Assembly (NCBI RefSeq): GCF_003667275.1
Contig: NZ_RCNV01000004.1
Coordinates: forward strand, 124,001-188,000
Reading direction: 5' to 3'
Length of the DNA: 64,000 bases
Source: Mesonia aquimarina
GTDB lineage: Bacteria > Bacteroidota > Bacteroidia > Flavobacteriales > Flavobacteriaceae
The notes under the pieces were generated by a model, which saw nothing but the letters and a program-made list of their open reading frames with translations, was not told where the DNA came from and did no database searches. Positions 34,561 to 42,365 of this stretch are shown piece after piece (position 1 is the first letter of the stretch; every line of letters starts with the position of its first letter). The position numbers were made by a program, and so were the translations under genes.

Positions 34561-35310
34561 ATGATAAAAGTTGTTTTACTAGGCGCAGGAAATGTTGCAA
34601 CCCATTTATTTAATGCTTTTGATGAAGCTAAAAACATTTCTATTGAGCAGGTTTTTAGCCGAAAAGAAAGCTCATTAACTTCTTTTGAAAAGAAAACTGC
34701 AGTTACAACTTCTTTAGAAAATCTTAAAGAAGCTGATGTGTATATTCTAGCTGTAAAAGATGATGCGGTAAAAAATGTGATTGAAAAAATTCAGTATAAA
34801 AATGGCTTAATTGTACATACTTCGGGCAGCGTTCCTTTATTAAAATCGGCTAAAAATAACGGTGTGTTCTATCCGTTACAGACATTTTCTAAAAATACTG
34901 CAGTAGATTTTTCTAAAATTCCGCTTTGCATTGAAGCTGATATTGATGAAAATTTAGCTTTATTGCATCAACTAGCAAATTCTATTTCTAATTCGGTTTA
35001 CGAAATTTCTTCAGAACAACGAAAATCGCTTCATCTTTCTGCGGTTTTTGTGTGCAACTTTGTAAACCATTTGTACAGTATTGGCGAAGATTTATGTCAA
35101 GAAAATAAAGTTCCGTTTGAAATTTTGCATCCCTTAATTTTAGAAACAGCAAGAAAAGCAAGTGTTAATTCTCCAGCTTCTGTACAAACGGGTCCGGCGG
35201 TTAGAAATGATCAAAAAACAATAGATTTTCATTTAGCGCAATTAAACAAGGCTGATTATTCTAAAATTTATACCTTGCTCACCGATTCAATTCAGCAAAA
35301 AAATGGATAA
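34561..35310 (+). CDS. Rossmann-like/DUF2520 domain protein
   Basis: A 249-residue protein. The N-terminus MIKVVLLGAGNVATHLF is a GxGxxxxxx nucleotide-binding Rossmann motif, and the domain is of the pyrroline-5-carboxylate-reductase-like type. The C-terminal half is the all-helical DUF2520 dimerisation domain (SLHLSAVFVCNFVNHLYSIG). It is thought to be an NAD(P)-dependent dehydrogenase of unknown substrate. The stop overlaps the kdsC start by 8 bp, and the four genes 34561-37316 are tightly spaced, so this is the first gene of an operon with kdsC, the UbiA-like gene and maf. Confidence 0.9.
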   Translation: MIKVVLLGAGNVATHLFNAFDEAKNISIEQVFSRKESSLTSFEKKTAVTTSLENLKEADVYILAVKDDAVKNVIEKIQYKNGLIVHTSGSVPLLKSAKNNGVFYPLQTFSKNTAVDFSKIPLCIEADIDENLALLHQLANSISNSVYEISSEQRKSLHLSAVFVCNFVNHLYSIGEDLCQENKVPFEILHPLILETARKASVNSPASVQTGPAVRNDQKTIDFHLAQLNKADYSKIYTLLTDSIQQKNG

Positions 35311-35809
35311 AAATTATAAAGAAATTTTAAACGACATTAATACGTTTGTTTTTGATGTTGATGGCGTTTTAACCAACGGTTCTATTTTAGTTTCTACGGA
35401 AGGCGAATTATTGCGTTCTATGAATATTAAAGATGGTTACGCTTTAAAAAAAGCCGTAAAAGCCGGTTATACAGTTTGTATTATTTCCGGCGGAAAGAAT
35501 GAAGGTGTTCGCCAGCGTTTGCGCGGTTTAGGAATTACCGATATTCATTTAGGTGTAGAAAATAAAGTAGATTGTTTAGATGAATTTTTTGATGTCTATA
35601 ATATAAATCCAGATCATGTAGTTTATATGGGCGATGATATGCCAGATACGCATCCAATGAAATTAATTGGTTTACCAACTTGCCCGCAAGATGCGGTTTC
35701 TGAAGTAAAAGCAATTTCTAAATATGTGTCGCATAAAAAAGGCGGCGAAGGTTGTGCTCGTGATATTATTGAGCAAGTCTTGAAAGTGCAAGGAAAATGG
35801 AACTCTTAA
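35303..35809 (+). CDS. kdsC: 3-deoxy-D-manno-octulosonate 8-phosphate phosphatase
   Basis: A 168-residue HAD phosphatase of the KdsC type, a small alpha/beta enzyme without a cap domain that works as a tetramer. It hydrolyses KDO-8-phosphate to KDO for lipopolysaccharide synthesis. The nucleophile and acid Asp are D18 and D20 in FDVDGVLTNG. The Lys/Asp motifs are VYMGDDMPD (near residue 112) and the SGGKNEG turn. It overlaps the DUF2520 gene by 8 bp. The kdsB gene of the same pathway is 13 kb away on the other strand. Confidence 0.92.
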   Translation: MDKNYKEILNDINTFVFDVDGVLTNGSILVSTEGELLRSMNIKDGYALKKAVKAGYTVCIISGGKNEGVRQRLRGLGITDIHLGVENKVDCLDEFFDVYNINPDHVVYMGDDMPDTHPMKLIGLPTCPQDAVSEVKAISKYVSHKKGGEGCARDIIEQVLKVQGKWNS

Positions 35810-35821
35810 AATTTTAGTCCG

Positions 35822-36733
35822 TTGAAATATTTAAAACTCATACAATTACCGGAAGTTTTTTTGGTAATTTTTACGCAATATTTAATTAAATATTATTTGT
35901 TTGAACCTTTTGGAATAGATATTACGCTAAATGGTTTCGGTTTGTTTTTAGTTTCGCTTTCGTCGGCTTGTTTGGTGATGGGAAGCCAAGTTATTTCGGC
36001 TATTTTTCAAGCAAAATCTATTCAAATAAACGAACCTGAAAGCACTATTGTTGGTAAAGATATTTCTGAAAAAAATGCCTATAATTTTTTTATCGTTTTA
36101 AATGTAATTGCTGTTTTAATTGGTTTTTATCTAGCTAACATTATTGGCAAACCCATGTTTTCTGCCCTATTTATAGTTGTTTCTGCTTTAACTTATATTC
36201 ACGCTTCTTTCTTAAAAAATTATGCTTTTATAGATAACATTCTGTTGAGTATTTTAGGTGCTTTTAGTGTATTAGCGTTAGGTTTATTCGATTTGCTTCC
36301 AGCAATTACAACAACTAATCAAGCATCGCAAACAACAATTTTTTCAATTTTAATTGATTATACTGTTTTTGCTTTTTTAATGGTTTTATTACTTGAATTA
36401 ATTAATGATCAAAAAAATGTAAATGGTGATTATAAAATTGTTATAAAAACTTTACCTATAATTTTAGGAAAAGAACGGACAAACAAAATTATTTTTATCC
36501 TGTCAATTTTGCCTATCGCCGCAGTTTTGTATTACATGTATACGTATTTGTATCATAATCAATATGCATTGTTATACGTTTTGCTTTTAATTGTAGCTCC
36601 ACTACTCTACTTTATGGTAAAAATTTGGAACGCTTCAACACAAAAAAATTATAAGCATTTGGCTTTTATTTTGAAAATTATTTTGTTTCTAAGCGTTATG
36701 TCTATTGGACTTTATCAATACATCCTTTTATAA
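35822..36733 (+). CDS. UbiA-family membrane protein with altered first Asp motif
   Basis: A 303-residue protein starting with TTG at 35822 (MKYLKLIQLPEV), with about eight to nine membrane helices in the UbiA prenyltransferase pattern. The second motif LINDQKNVNGDYKIVIKTLP (residues ~190-212) is of the expected NDxxxxxGDxxxxxKTLP type, with one Asp replaced by Asn. The first motif, normally NDxxDxxxD (IINDIYDQETDAINKP in relatives as I recall), reads VISAIFQAKSIQINEP here, so all Asp that bind Mg2+ and diphosphate are gone. It may be a non-catalytic family member. It lies between kdsC and maf with a 12-bp and a 1-bp gap. Confidence 0.75.
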   Translation: MKYLKLIQLPEVFLVIFTQYLIKYYLFEPFGIDITLNGFGLFLVSLSSACLVMGSQVISAIFQAKSIQINEPESTIVGKDISEKNAYNFFIVLNVIAVLIGFYLANIIGKPMFSALFIVVSALTYIHASFLKNYAFIDNILLSILGAFSVLALGLFDLLPAITTTNQASQTTIFSILIDYTVFAFLMVLLLELINDQKNVNGDYKIVIKTLPIILGKERTNKIIFILSILPIAAVLYYMYTYLYHNQYALLYVLLLIVAPLLYFMVKIWNASTQKNYKHLAFILKIILFLSVMSIGLYQYILL

Positions 36734-36734
36734 T

Positions 36735-37316
36735 ATGCTTCAAGAAAAATTAAAAAATAATCAACTTATTTTAGCTTCGGGTTCACCTAGGAGACAACAA
36801 TTTTTAAAAGATTTAGGACTCGAATTTTCAATTGAATTAAAACCGGTTGAAGAAGTTTACCCGCCTGAATTAAAAGGAGCAAAAGTAGCTGAATATTTAG
36901 CTGAACTAAAAACAACTCCTTTCAAAAATAAATTAAAAGCGAATGAAATTCTAATCACCGGCGATACGATTGTTTGTTTAGATGAAAAAGTCTTAGGAAA
37001 ACCCGCAAATGAAGAAGAAGCACACCAAATGTTAGAATTGCTTTCTAACAGAAGTCACGAAGTTATTTCGTCAGTTTGTTTAACTTCAGCGGAAAAAAGT
37101 GTTGTTTTTCACGATGTTACTAAAGTGCACTTTAAGGAATTAACTATTGAAGAAATTAGCTTTTATATTCAAGCGCATCAACCGTATGATAAAGCAGGAG
37201 CATATGGAATTCAAGAATGGATCGGTCAAATAGGCGTCGATAAAATTGAAGGTTCATATTTTAATGTCATGGGAATGCCGCTTCATTTATTGTACAAATA
37301 TTTAATGGATTTTTAA
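36735..37316 (+). CDS. maf: Maf-like nucleotide pyrophosphatase
   Basis: A 193-residue Maf/HAM1-related protein from ATG 36735 (MLQEKLKNNQLILASGSPRR); the frame continues upstream to 36705 but there overlaps the UbiA-like gene. Maf enzymes hydrolyse dTTP, UTP and modified pyrimidine nucleotides and were first seen as septum-formation inhibitors. Motifs are ILASGSPRR near the N-terminus, ITGDTIV near 73, and the C-terminal YDKAGAYGIQEWIG. It starts 1 bp after the preceding stop, as the fourth gene of the DUF2520-kdsC operon. A TAnnTTTG box follows it before the MscS gene. Confidence 0.92.
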   Translation: MLQEKLKNNQLILASGSPRRQQFLKDLGLEFSIELKPVEEVYPPELKGAKVAEYLAELKTTPFKNKLKANEILITGDTIVCLDEKVLGKPANEEEAHQMLELLSNRSHEVISSVCLTSAEKSVVFHDVTKVHFKELTIEEISFYIQAHQPYDKAGAYGIQEWIGQIGVDKIEGSYFNVMGMPLHLLYKYLMDF

Positions 37317-37371
37317 GCCTATTTTTTAGTTTAAAATCTTATTCCTAAAGTTTTTCGAGTTTATAAAATGC

Positions 37372-37379
37372 TATCTTTG
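37372..37379 (+). promoter_or_regulatory. -7 promoter box of the MscS gene
   Basis: TATCTTTG, a TAnnTTTG match, 22 bp before the MscS ATG. It suggests that this gene can be transcribed separately from the maf operon. Confidence 0.55.
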
Positions 37380-37401
37380 TCTAAAAAAGTAGGGCATTTT
37401 T

Positions 37402-37941
37402 ATGCAAGAATTATTTCAACTTTACCAAAAAGAAATTACCTATACTATTGCCGTAATTATTATTTTATTGGTGTTTCGTTTTAGTTTAAAAACCACCGCA
37501 AATAAAGTAGGAAAACGACAAGATATAAATCTTGCGCGCATAAAATTAATGTTCCGCTACATTAATGTTTTAGTGATTTTTATTGCCATATTTTTATTGC
37601 TACTGGTTTGGGGACTAGAAGTTTCTCAACTTTCTCTGGTATTTTCTTCGGTTTTTGCAGTTGTAGGCGTAGCGCTTTTTGCGGTTTGGTCTATTTTAAG
37701 CAATATTACTTCTGGTGTAATTTTGTTTTTCTCGTTTCCCTATAAAATTGGTGATCAGATAAAAATTCACGATAAAGACGCACCTATAGAAGCTGTTATT
37801 GAAGACATTAAAGCTTTTCAATTGCATTTAAGAACAACCGATGGAGAGTTTATAACTTATCCTAACAATTTAATTTTACAAAAACCGGTTTCTTTAATAA
37901 AGAAAGATGCCTTTGTAGATGATGATAAAGATGCGCTCTAA
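37402..37941 (+). CDS. Short MscS-type mechanosensitive channel
   Basis: A 179-residue member of the MscS family with two to three membrane helices (TYTIAVIIILLVFRFSL, LVIFIAIFLLLLVWGL) and the beta domain start GVILFFSFPYKIGDQIKIHD. In full-length MscS (286 residues in E. coli) a large cytoplasmic chamber follows; here the protein ends soon after the beta domain, with only about 50 more residues. It could be a minimal channel or an accessory subunit, and cytoplasmic-chamber loss changes the ion filter. It follows the maf operon but carries its own promoter box. Confidence 0.82.
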   Translation: MQELFQLYQKEITYTIAVIIILLVFRFSLKTTANKVGKRQDINLARIKLMFRYINVLVIFIAIFLLLLVWGLEVSQLSLVFSSVFAVVGVALFAVWSILSNITSGVILFFSFPYKIGDQIKIHDKDAPIEAVIEDIKAFQLHLRTTDGEFITYPNNLILQKPVSLIKKDAFVDDDKDAL

Positions 37942-37978
37942 CAAAAGTTAAAATACTTTTCCTTGCTTATAAAGTTGT

Positions 37979-37986
37979 TATATTTG
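37979..37986 (+). promoter_or_regulatory. -7 promoter box of the PIG-L gene
   Basis: TATATTTG, a TAnnTTTG match, 27 bp before the ATG at 38014. Confidence 0.55.
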
Positions 37987-38013
37987 AAGTGATTTCAAAA
38001 AAAAAAGCTTCAA

Positions 38014-40503
38014 ATGAAGAAATTCTTCCTACTTATTTTAGTAGCATTTACAAGTCTTAGCAACGCACAAGCTCCACAAAAATTAAACAGTTCAGAAATT
38101 TACCAGGCCATAGAGCAACTCAATTTTTTGGGTTCTGTTTTATATTTGGCAGCGCATCCAGATGATGAAAATACAAAATTAATCTCTTATTTTTCTAACA
38201 AAGTTCATGCTAGAACCGCTTATCTTTCTTTAACACGAGGCGATGGCGGACAAAATTTAATCGGCCCCGAAATTAGAGAAGCCTTAGGCGTAATTAGAAC
38301 ACAAGAATTATTAGCCGCTAGAAAAATTGACGGCGGAAATCAATTCTTTTCCAGAGCAAACGATTTTGGATATTCAAAAACACCACAAGAAACTTTAGAA
38401 ATTTGGAACAAAGATGAAGTATTGAGTGATGTAGTTTGGATGATTAGAAAATTTCAACCCGATGTAATTATAAATCGTTTTGATCATAGAACTGAAGGTA
38501 CCACTCACGGTCATCACACTGCTTCGGCGCAACTAAGCGTAGAGGCTTTTGATATTGCTCCAAAAAAAAGTAGTTATCCAGAGCAATTAAAATTTTATGA
38601 TACGTGGCAACCTAAACGCCAGTTTTTTAATACTTCTTGGTGGTTTTACGGAAGTCAAGAACGTTTTGAAAAAGCAGATAAATCTAATATGTTTACCGTA
38701 GATATTGGTGCGTATTATCCTTCTAAAGGAGTTTCTAACACAGAAATTGCTTCAGCCAGTAGAAGTCAGCATAAATCGCAAGGTTTTGGAAATACTGCAA
38801 AACGCGGAAGCGAAACAGAATATATTGAATTTATAAAAGGTGATTTTCCTAAAAATCCTACAAGTGTTTTTGACGGAATTGATACAAGTTGGAATCGTGT
38901 AAAAGACGGTAAAAAGATAGGTGAAATTTTAGCTGAAGTACAAGAGAATTACAATTTTGAAAAGCCTTCAGCCAGCTTGCCAAAACTATTAGAAGCTTAT
39001 CAACTTATCCAAAATTTAGGGAATAAACATTGGAAACGTGTAAAAACGGCAGAGATTAAAAATATTATTCTAGCCTGCGCCGGTTTATATTTAGAGGTTT
39101 CTACTAATCAAGAATTAGCAACACCTTCAGAAGAAATTCAGCTTTCTATTGAAGCTATTAATAGAAGTGATTTTGAAACAAAATTTACAACAATTTCTTT
39201 TCAACCGACTGATGAAAATTTAGAAATCGAAGAGAAATTAAATTTCAATGAAGTTTATCAAAAAAATATCAGCCTAAAAATTCCGAGTAATTTTCAATAT
39301 TCTTCTCCGTATTGGTTAAATGAAAATAGCAGCTTAGGAATGTATAGCGTTAACGATCAAGAAAAGCGTGGTTTACCGGAAAATAAGCCAACATTAACTG
39401 CATATTTTTATTTAGACTTTAATGGCGTTAAAATTCCTTTTGAAAAACCTGTAGTTTACAAAACAAACGATCCCGTAAAAGGTGAAGTTTATAAACCTTT
39501 TTCTGTAGTTCCTAAAATTTCAGTTTCAACTGAAAATGCAAACATTGTTTTTAACAGTCAAAAACCACAACAAATCGAAGTTAGTTTAACTTCGTTTACA
39601 GATCATATTTCAGGAGAATTAGTACTTCCCGCTCCCAACGGATGGAAAATTTCACCAGAAAAAATTAGCATAGATTTTTCAAAAAAAGGGGAGCAAAAAA
39701 AGTTTTATTTCAATGTCACACCTCCAAAAAATAAAGATGAAGTTTTTCTTTATCCTGTTTTTAAAACTGAAGCTCAGCAATTTAATCAGCAATTAACCAG
39801 TATAGATTATAATCATATTCCGAAGCAATTAATTTTGAGTGCTTCAGCTATAAAACTGATTAAACTTTCTATTGAAAAACGCGGAAAAAATGTGGCTTAT
39901 ATCCAAGGCGCCGGTGATGTTGTTCCGCAAAGTTTACGCACAATTGGTTATCAGGTAGATATTATTTCACCTGAAAATATTACCAAAAACAGCCTAAAAA
40001 ATTACGATGCACTTATCTTAGGAATCCGAGCGTATAATACAATTGAAAATTTAAATTATAAGCAAAACCTATTTTTTGATTATGTAAAAAATGGTGGAAA
40101 TATGATTGTTCAATACAATACCACAAGGGGTTTAAAAACCAATAATTTGGCGCCCTATTCTTTAGAACTTTCTAGAAATCGAGTAACCGATGAGTTTTCG
40201 GAAGTCAATTTTTTAGCACCAGAACATTCTGTTTTAAACTATCCAAATAAAATTACAGCCGAAGATTTTAAAGGTTGGGTACAAGAACGCGGCTTATATT
40301 TCCCTGATAAATGGGATGAAAAATTCACCCCAATTTTGGCCATGAAAGATAAAGGAGAACAAGAAACCAATGGAAGCCTACTGGTTGCTCCATATGGAAA
40401 AGGACATTATATTTATACAGGATTAAGCTTTTTTAGAGAGTTTCCTGCCGGAGTTTCTGGAGCATATCGTTTGTTTGCCAACTTAATTTCAATCGGAAAA
40501 TAA
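38014..40503 (+). CDS. Exported PIG-L family deacetylase, long form
   Basis: An 829-residue protein with signal peptide (FTSLSNAQ). The PIG-L/LmbE metal-dependent deacetylase domain is N-terminal: AHPDDE at residues 47-52, the metal-binding HGHHTASAQ further on. PIG-L members remove N-acetyl groups from N-acetylglucosamine-type substrates. The middle holds beta-sandwich domains, and the last ~220 residues (GKNVAYIQGAGDVVPQSLRT, then a Rossmann-like stretch) resemble a glutamine-amidotransferase or ThuA-like domain without an evident catalytic triad. Its stop overlaps the next small gene by 1 bp, and a sodium/solute symporter follows, so deacetylation and uptake may be coupled. Confidence 0.85.
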   Translation: MKKFFLLILVAFTSLSNAQAPQKLNSSEIYQAIEQLNFLGSVLYLAAHPDDENTKLISYFSNKVHARTAYLSLTRGDGGQNLIGPEIREALGVIRTQELLAARKIDGGNQFFSRANDFGYSKTPQETLEIWNKDEVLSDVVWMIRKFQPDVIINRFDHRTEGTTHGHHTASAQLSVEAFDIAPKKSSYPEQLKFYDTWQPKRQFFNTSWWFYGSQERFEKADKSNMFTVDIGAYYPSKGVSNTEIASASRSQHKSQGFGNTAKRGSETEYIEFIKGDFPKNPTSVFDGIDTSWNRVKDGKKIGEILAEVQENYNFEKPSASLPKLLEAYQLIQNLGNKHWKRVKTAEIKNIILACAGLYLEVSTNQELATPSEEIQLSIEAINRSDFETKFTTISFQPTDENLEIEEKLNFNEVYQKNISLKIPSNFQYSSPYWLNENSSLGMYSVNDQEKRGLPENKPTLTAYFYLDFNGVKIPFEKPVVYKTNDPVKGEVYKPFSVVPKISVSTENANIVFNSQKPQQIEVSLTSFTDHISGELVLPAPNGWKISPEKISIDFSKKGEQKKFYFNVTPPKNKDEVFLYPVFKTEAQQFNQQLTSIDYNHIPKQLILSASAIKLIKLSIEKRGKNVAYIQGAGDVVPQSLRTIGYQVDIISPENITKNSLKNYDALILGIRAYNTIENLNYKQNLFFDYVKNGGNMIVQYNTTRGLKTNNLAPYSLELSRNRVTDEFSEVNFLAPEHSVLNYPNKITAEDFKGWVQERGLYFPDKWDEKFTPILAMKDKGEQETNGSLLVAPYGKGHYIYTGLSFFREFPAGVSGAYRLFANLISIGK

Positions 40504-40613
40504 TGAAAGAAAAACCCGAAAAATACCATTGGAAAAAAGCGTATACCTATATGCTAATTGCCAATGCCGTTTATTTAATTGCCTTTTACTTTTTGATGAA
40601 ATTATTTTCCTAA
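40503..40613 (+). CDS. 36-residue membrane peptide between PIG-L and symporter
   Basis: ATG at 40503 shares its A with the PIG-L stop and the frame ends with TAA at 40613, encoding 36 residues: a charged N-terminus (MKEKPEKYHWKKAY) and one membrane helix (YMLIANAVYLIAFYFLMKLF). The symporter starts 9 bp after its stop. The position, the start/stop overlap and the single helix with a positively charged cytoplasmic side make it a credible small subunit of the transporter, in the manner of short accessory peptides of sodium/solute symporters. No family name is known to me. Confidence 0.6.
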   Translation: MKEKPEKYHWKKAYTYMLIANAVYLIAFYFLMKLFS

Positions 40614-40622
40614 GCCTTTTCT

Positions 40623-42308
40623 ATGCATTATTTAGATTTAATTGTACTTCTTGCCACGCTTTCTTTCATTGTAATTTTCGGGTATTACAACACCCGAAAA
40701 AACACAAGCGTTAACGATTATTTAAAAGGCGGAAATGAAGCGCGTTGGTGGACAGTTGGTCTTTCGGTTATGGCAACTCAAGCAAGTGCAATTACTTTTT
40801 TATCTACCCCAGGACAAGCTTTTCATAGCGGAATGGGTTTTGTTCAATTTTATATTGGACTTCCTATCGCTATGATTATTATCTGCATGGTTTTTGTGCC
40901 CATTTATCACCGATTAAAAGTTTACACGGCTTATGAATATTTAGAAAGTAGATTCGATTTAAAAACACGTACGTTAACTGCACTACTCTTTTTAATTCAA
41001 CGGGGTTTAGCAGCAGGAATTACCATCTTTGCTCCTGCCATTGTATTATCTGCTGTGTTGGGCTGGAATTTAGTTAGCTTGAATATTATTATCGGAATTT
41101 TGGTTATAGTATACACCGTTTCGGGCGGAACAAAAGCAGTTAGCATTACCCAAAAACAGCAAATGGCAGTAATTTTTATAGGAATGATTACTGCATTTTT
41201 TCTGATTACGAGTTATTTACCTGAAAATATTACCTTTTCTAATGCCATAGAAATTGCTGATGCAAGTGGTAAAATGGAAATATTAGATTTTTCTTTTGAT
41301 TTTGATAATCGCTATACGTTTTGGAGCGGAATTATTGGTGGTACTTTTTTAGCACTATCGTATTTTGGCACAGATCAAAGTCAAGTACAGCGCTATCTCT
41401 CGGCAAGCTCTTTAAAGCAGAGTCAGATGGGACTTATTTTTAACGGCTTTTTAAAAGTACCGATGCAATTTTTCATCCTGCTGCTCGGGGTAATGCTGTT
41501 TGTGTTTTATCAATTTAATAATTCTCCTTTAAATTTTAATCCCGCCGCAAAAAATGCAGTTGAAAATACTTCTTATGAAAAAGAGTACAATCAGTTACAA
41601 AATCAATTAGAAAAAAATCGGCAAAAAAAATCTACTGCTGCTTTAAATTTTGCTCAAACACCGGCTAGTCAATTCGATAAAAAGAAAGCCTATAAAAATG
41701 AATTACAACAGCTTAATCAACGAGAAGTTGAGTTAAGAGAGAAAGGAAATGAAGTTGTAAATCAGGCTAATAAAACCATAGAAACCAACGATAAAGATTA
41801 TGTTTTTATTCATTTTATTTTGAATAATTTACCGCGCGGCTTAATCGGTTTATTATTGGCAGTAATCTTAAGCGCAGCCATGTCTTCTACTGCATCAGAA
41901 TTAAATGCTTTAGCTTCTACAACGGTAATCGATTTATATAAAAGAAACGTTTCTGAAGAAAAAAATGATGCCCATTTTTTAAAAGCTTCTAAACTTTTCA
42001 CCTTGATGTGGGGTGTTTTAGCAATTCTTTTTGCGTGTACAGCTAATTTATTCGATAATTTAATTCAGGTTGTCAACATTATCGGATCCATTTTTTATGG
42101 AAATGTTTTAGGAATTTTTCTGCTTGCTTTTTTTATAAAATTTGTAAAAAGCAACGCTACTTTTATAGCTGCATGTATTACTCAAGCAATTGTTGTTACA
42201 GTTTGGTGGTTAGATATTATGCCCTATTTATGGCTTAATTTATTAGGCTGTGCATTGGTAATGGCGCTAGCAATAACATTTCAATTAACAAGCCCGAAAA
42301 AAGATTAA
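40623..42308 (+). CDS. Sodium:solute symporter (SSS family) with coiled-coil loop
   Basis: A 561-residue transporter of the SSS/LeuT-fold family with about 13 membrane helices. The start has LIVLLATLSFIVIFGYYNTR; the SSS pattern LKGGNEARWWTVGLSVMATQ and the Na+-binding region follow. Family members move sugars, amino acids or organic acids with Na+. Between residues ~296 and 392, however, there is an about 95-residue polar insert rich in Gln, Lys, Glu and Asn, with coiled-coil character (EYNQLQNQLEKNRQKK), before membrane helices resume at NNLPRGLIGLLLAVIL. The gene follows the PIG-L deacetylase and the 36-residue peptide; sugar uptake is a fair guess. Confidence 0.88.
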   Translation: MHYLDLIVLLATLSFIVIFGYYNTRKNTSVNDYLKGGNEARWWTVGLSVMATQASAITFLSTPGQAFHSGMGFVQFYIGLPIAMIIICMVFVPIYHRLKVYTAYEYLESRFDLKTRTLTALLFLIQRGLAAGITIFAPAIVLSAVLGWNLVSLNIIIGILVIVYTVSGGTKAVSITQKQQMAVIFIGMITAFFLITSYLPENITFSNAIEIADASGKMEILDFSFDFDNRYTFWSGIIGGTFLALSYFGTDQSQVQRYLSASSLKQSQMGLIFNGFLKVPMQFFILLLGVMLFVFYQFNNSPLNFNPAAKNAVENTSYEKEYNQLQNQLEKNRQKKSTAALNFAQTPASQFDKKKAYKNELQQLNQREVELREKGNEVVNQANKTIETNDKDYVFIHFILNNLPRGLIGLLLAVILSAAMSSTASELNALASTTVIDLYKRNVSEEKNDAHFLKASKLFTLMWGVLAILFACTANLFDNLIQVVNIIGSIFYGNVLGIFLLAFFIKFVKSNATFIAACITQAIVVTVWWLDIMPYLWLNLLGCALVMALAITFQLTSPKKD

Positions 42309-42313
42309 TTATC

Positions 42314-42345
42314 GTAAAAAAAAGCCGGATAAAAATCCGGCTTTC
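42314..42345. terminator. Bidirectional terminator after the symporter
   Basis: AAAGCCGGAT (42321-42330) and ATCCGGCTTT (42335-42344) with an AAAA loop. On the minus strand the following T run is long, so it suits the convergent DUF2911 gene especially. Confidence 0.9.
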
Positions 42346-42365
42346 TTGCATTTAGTTGTTGAATC

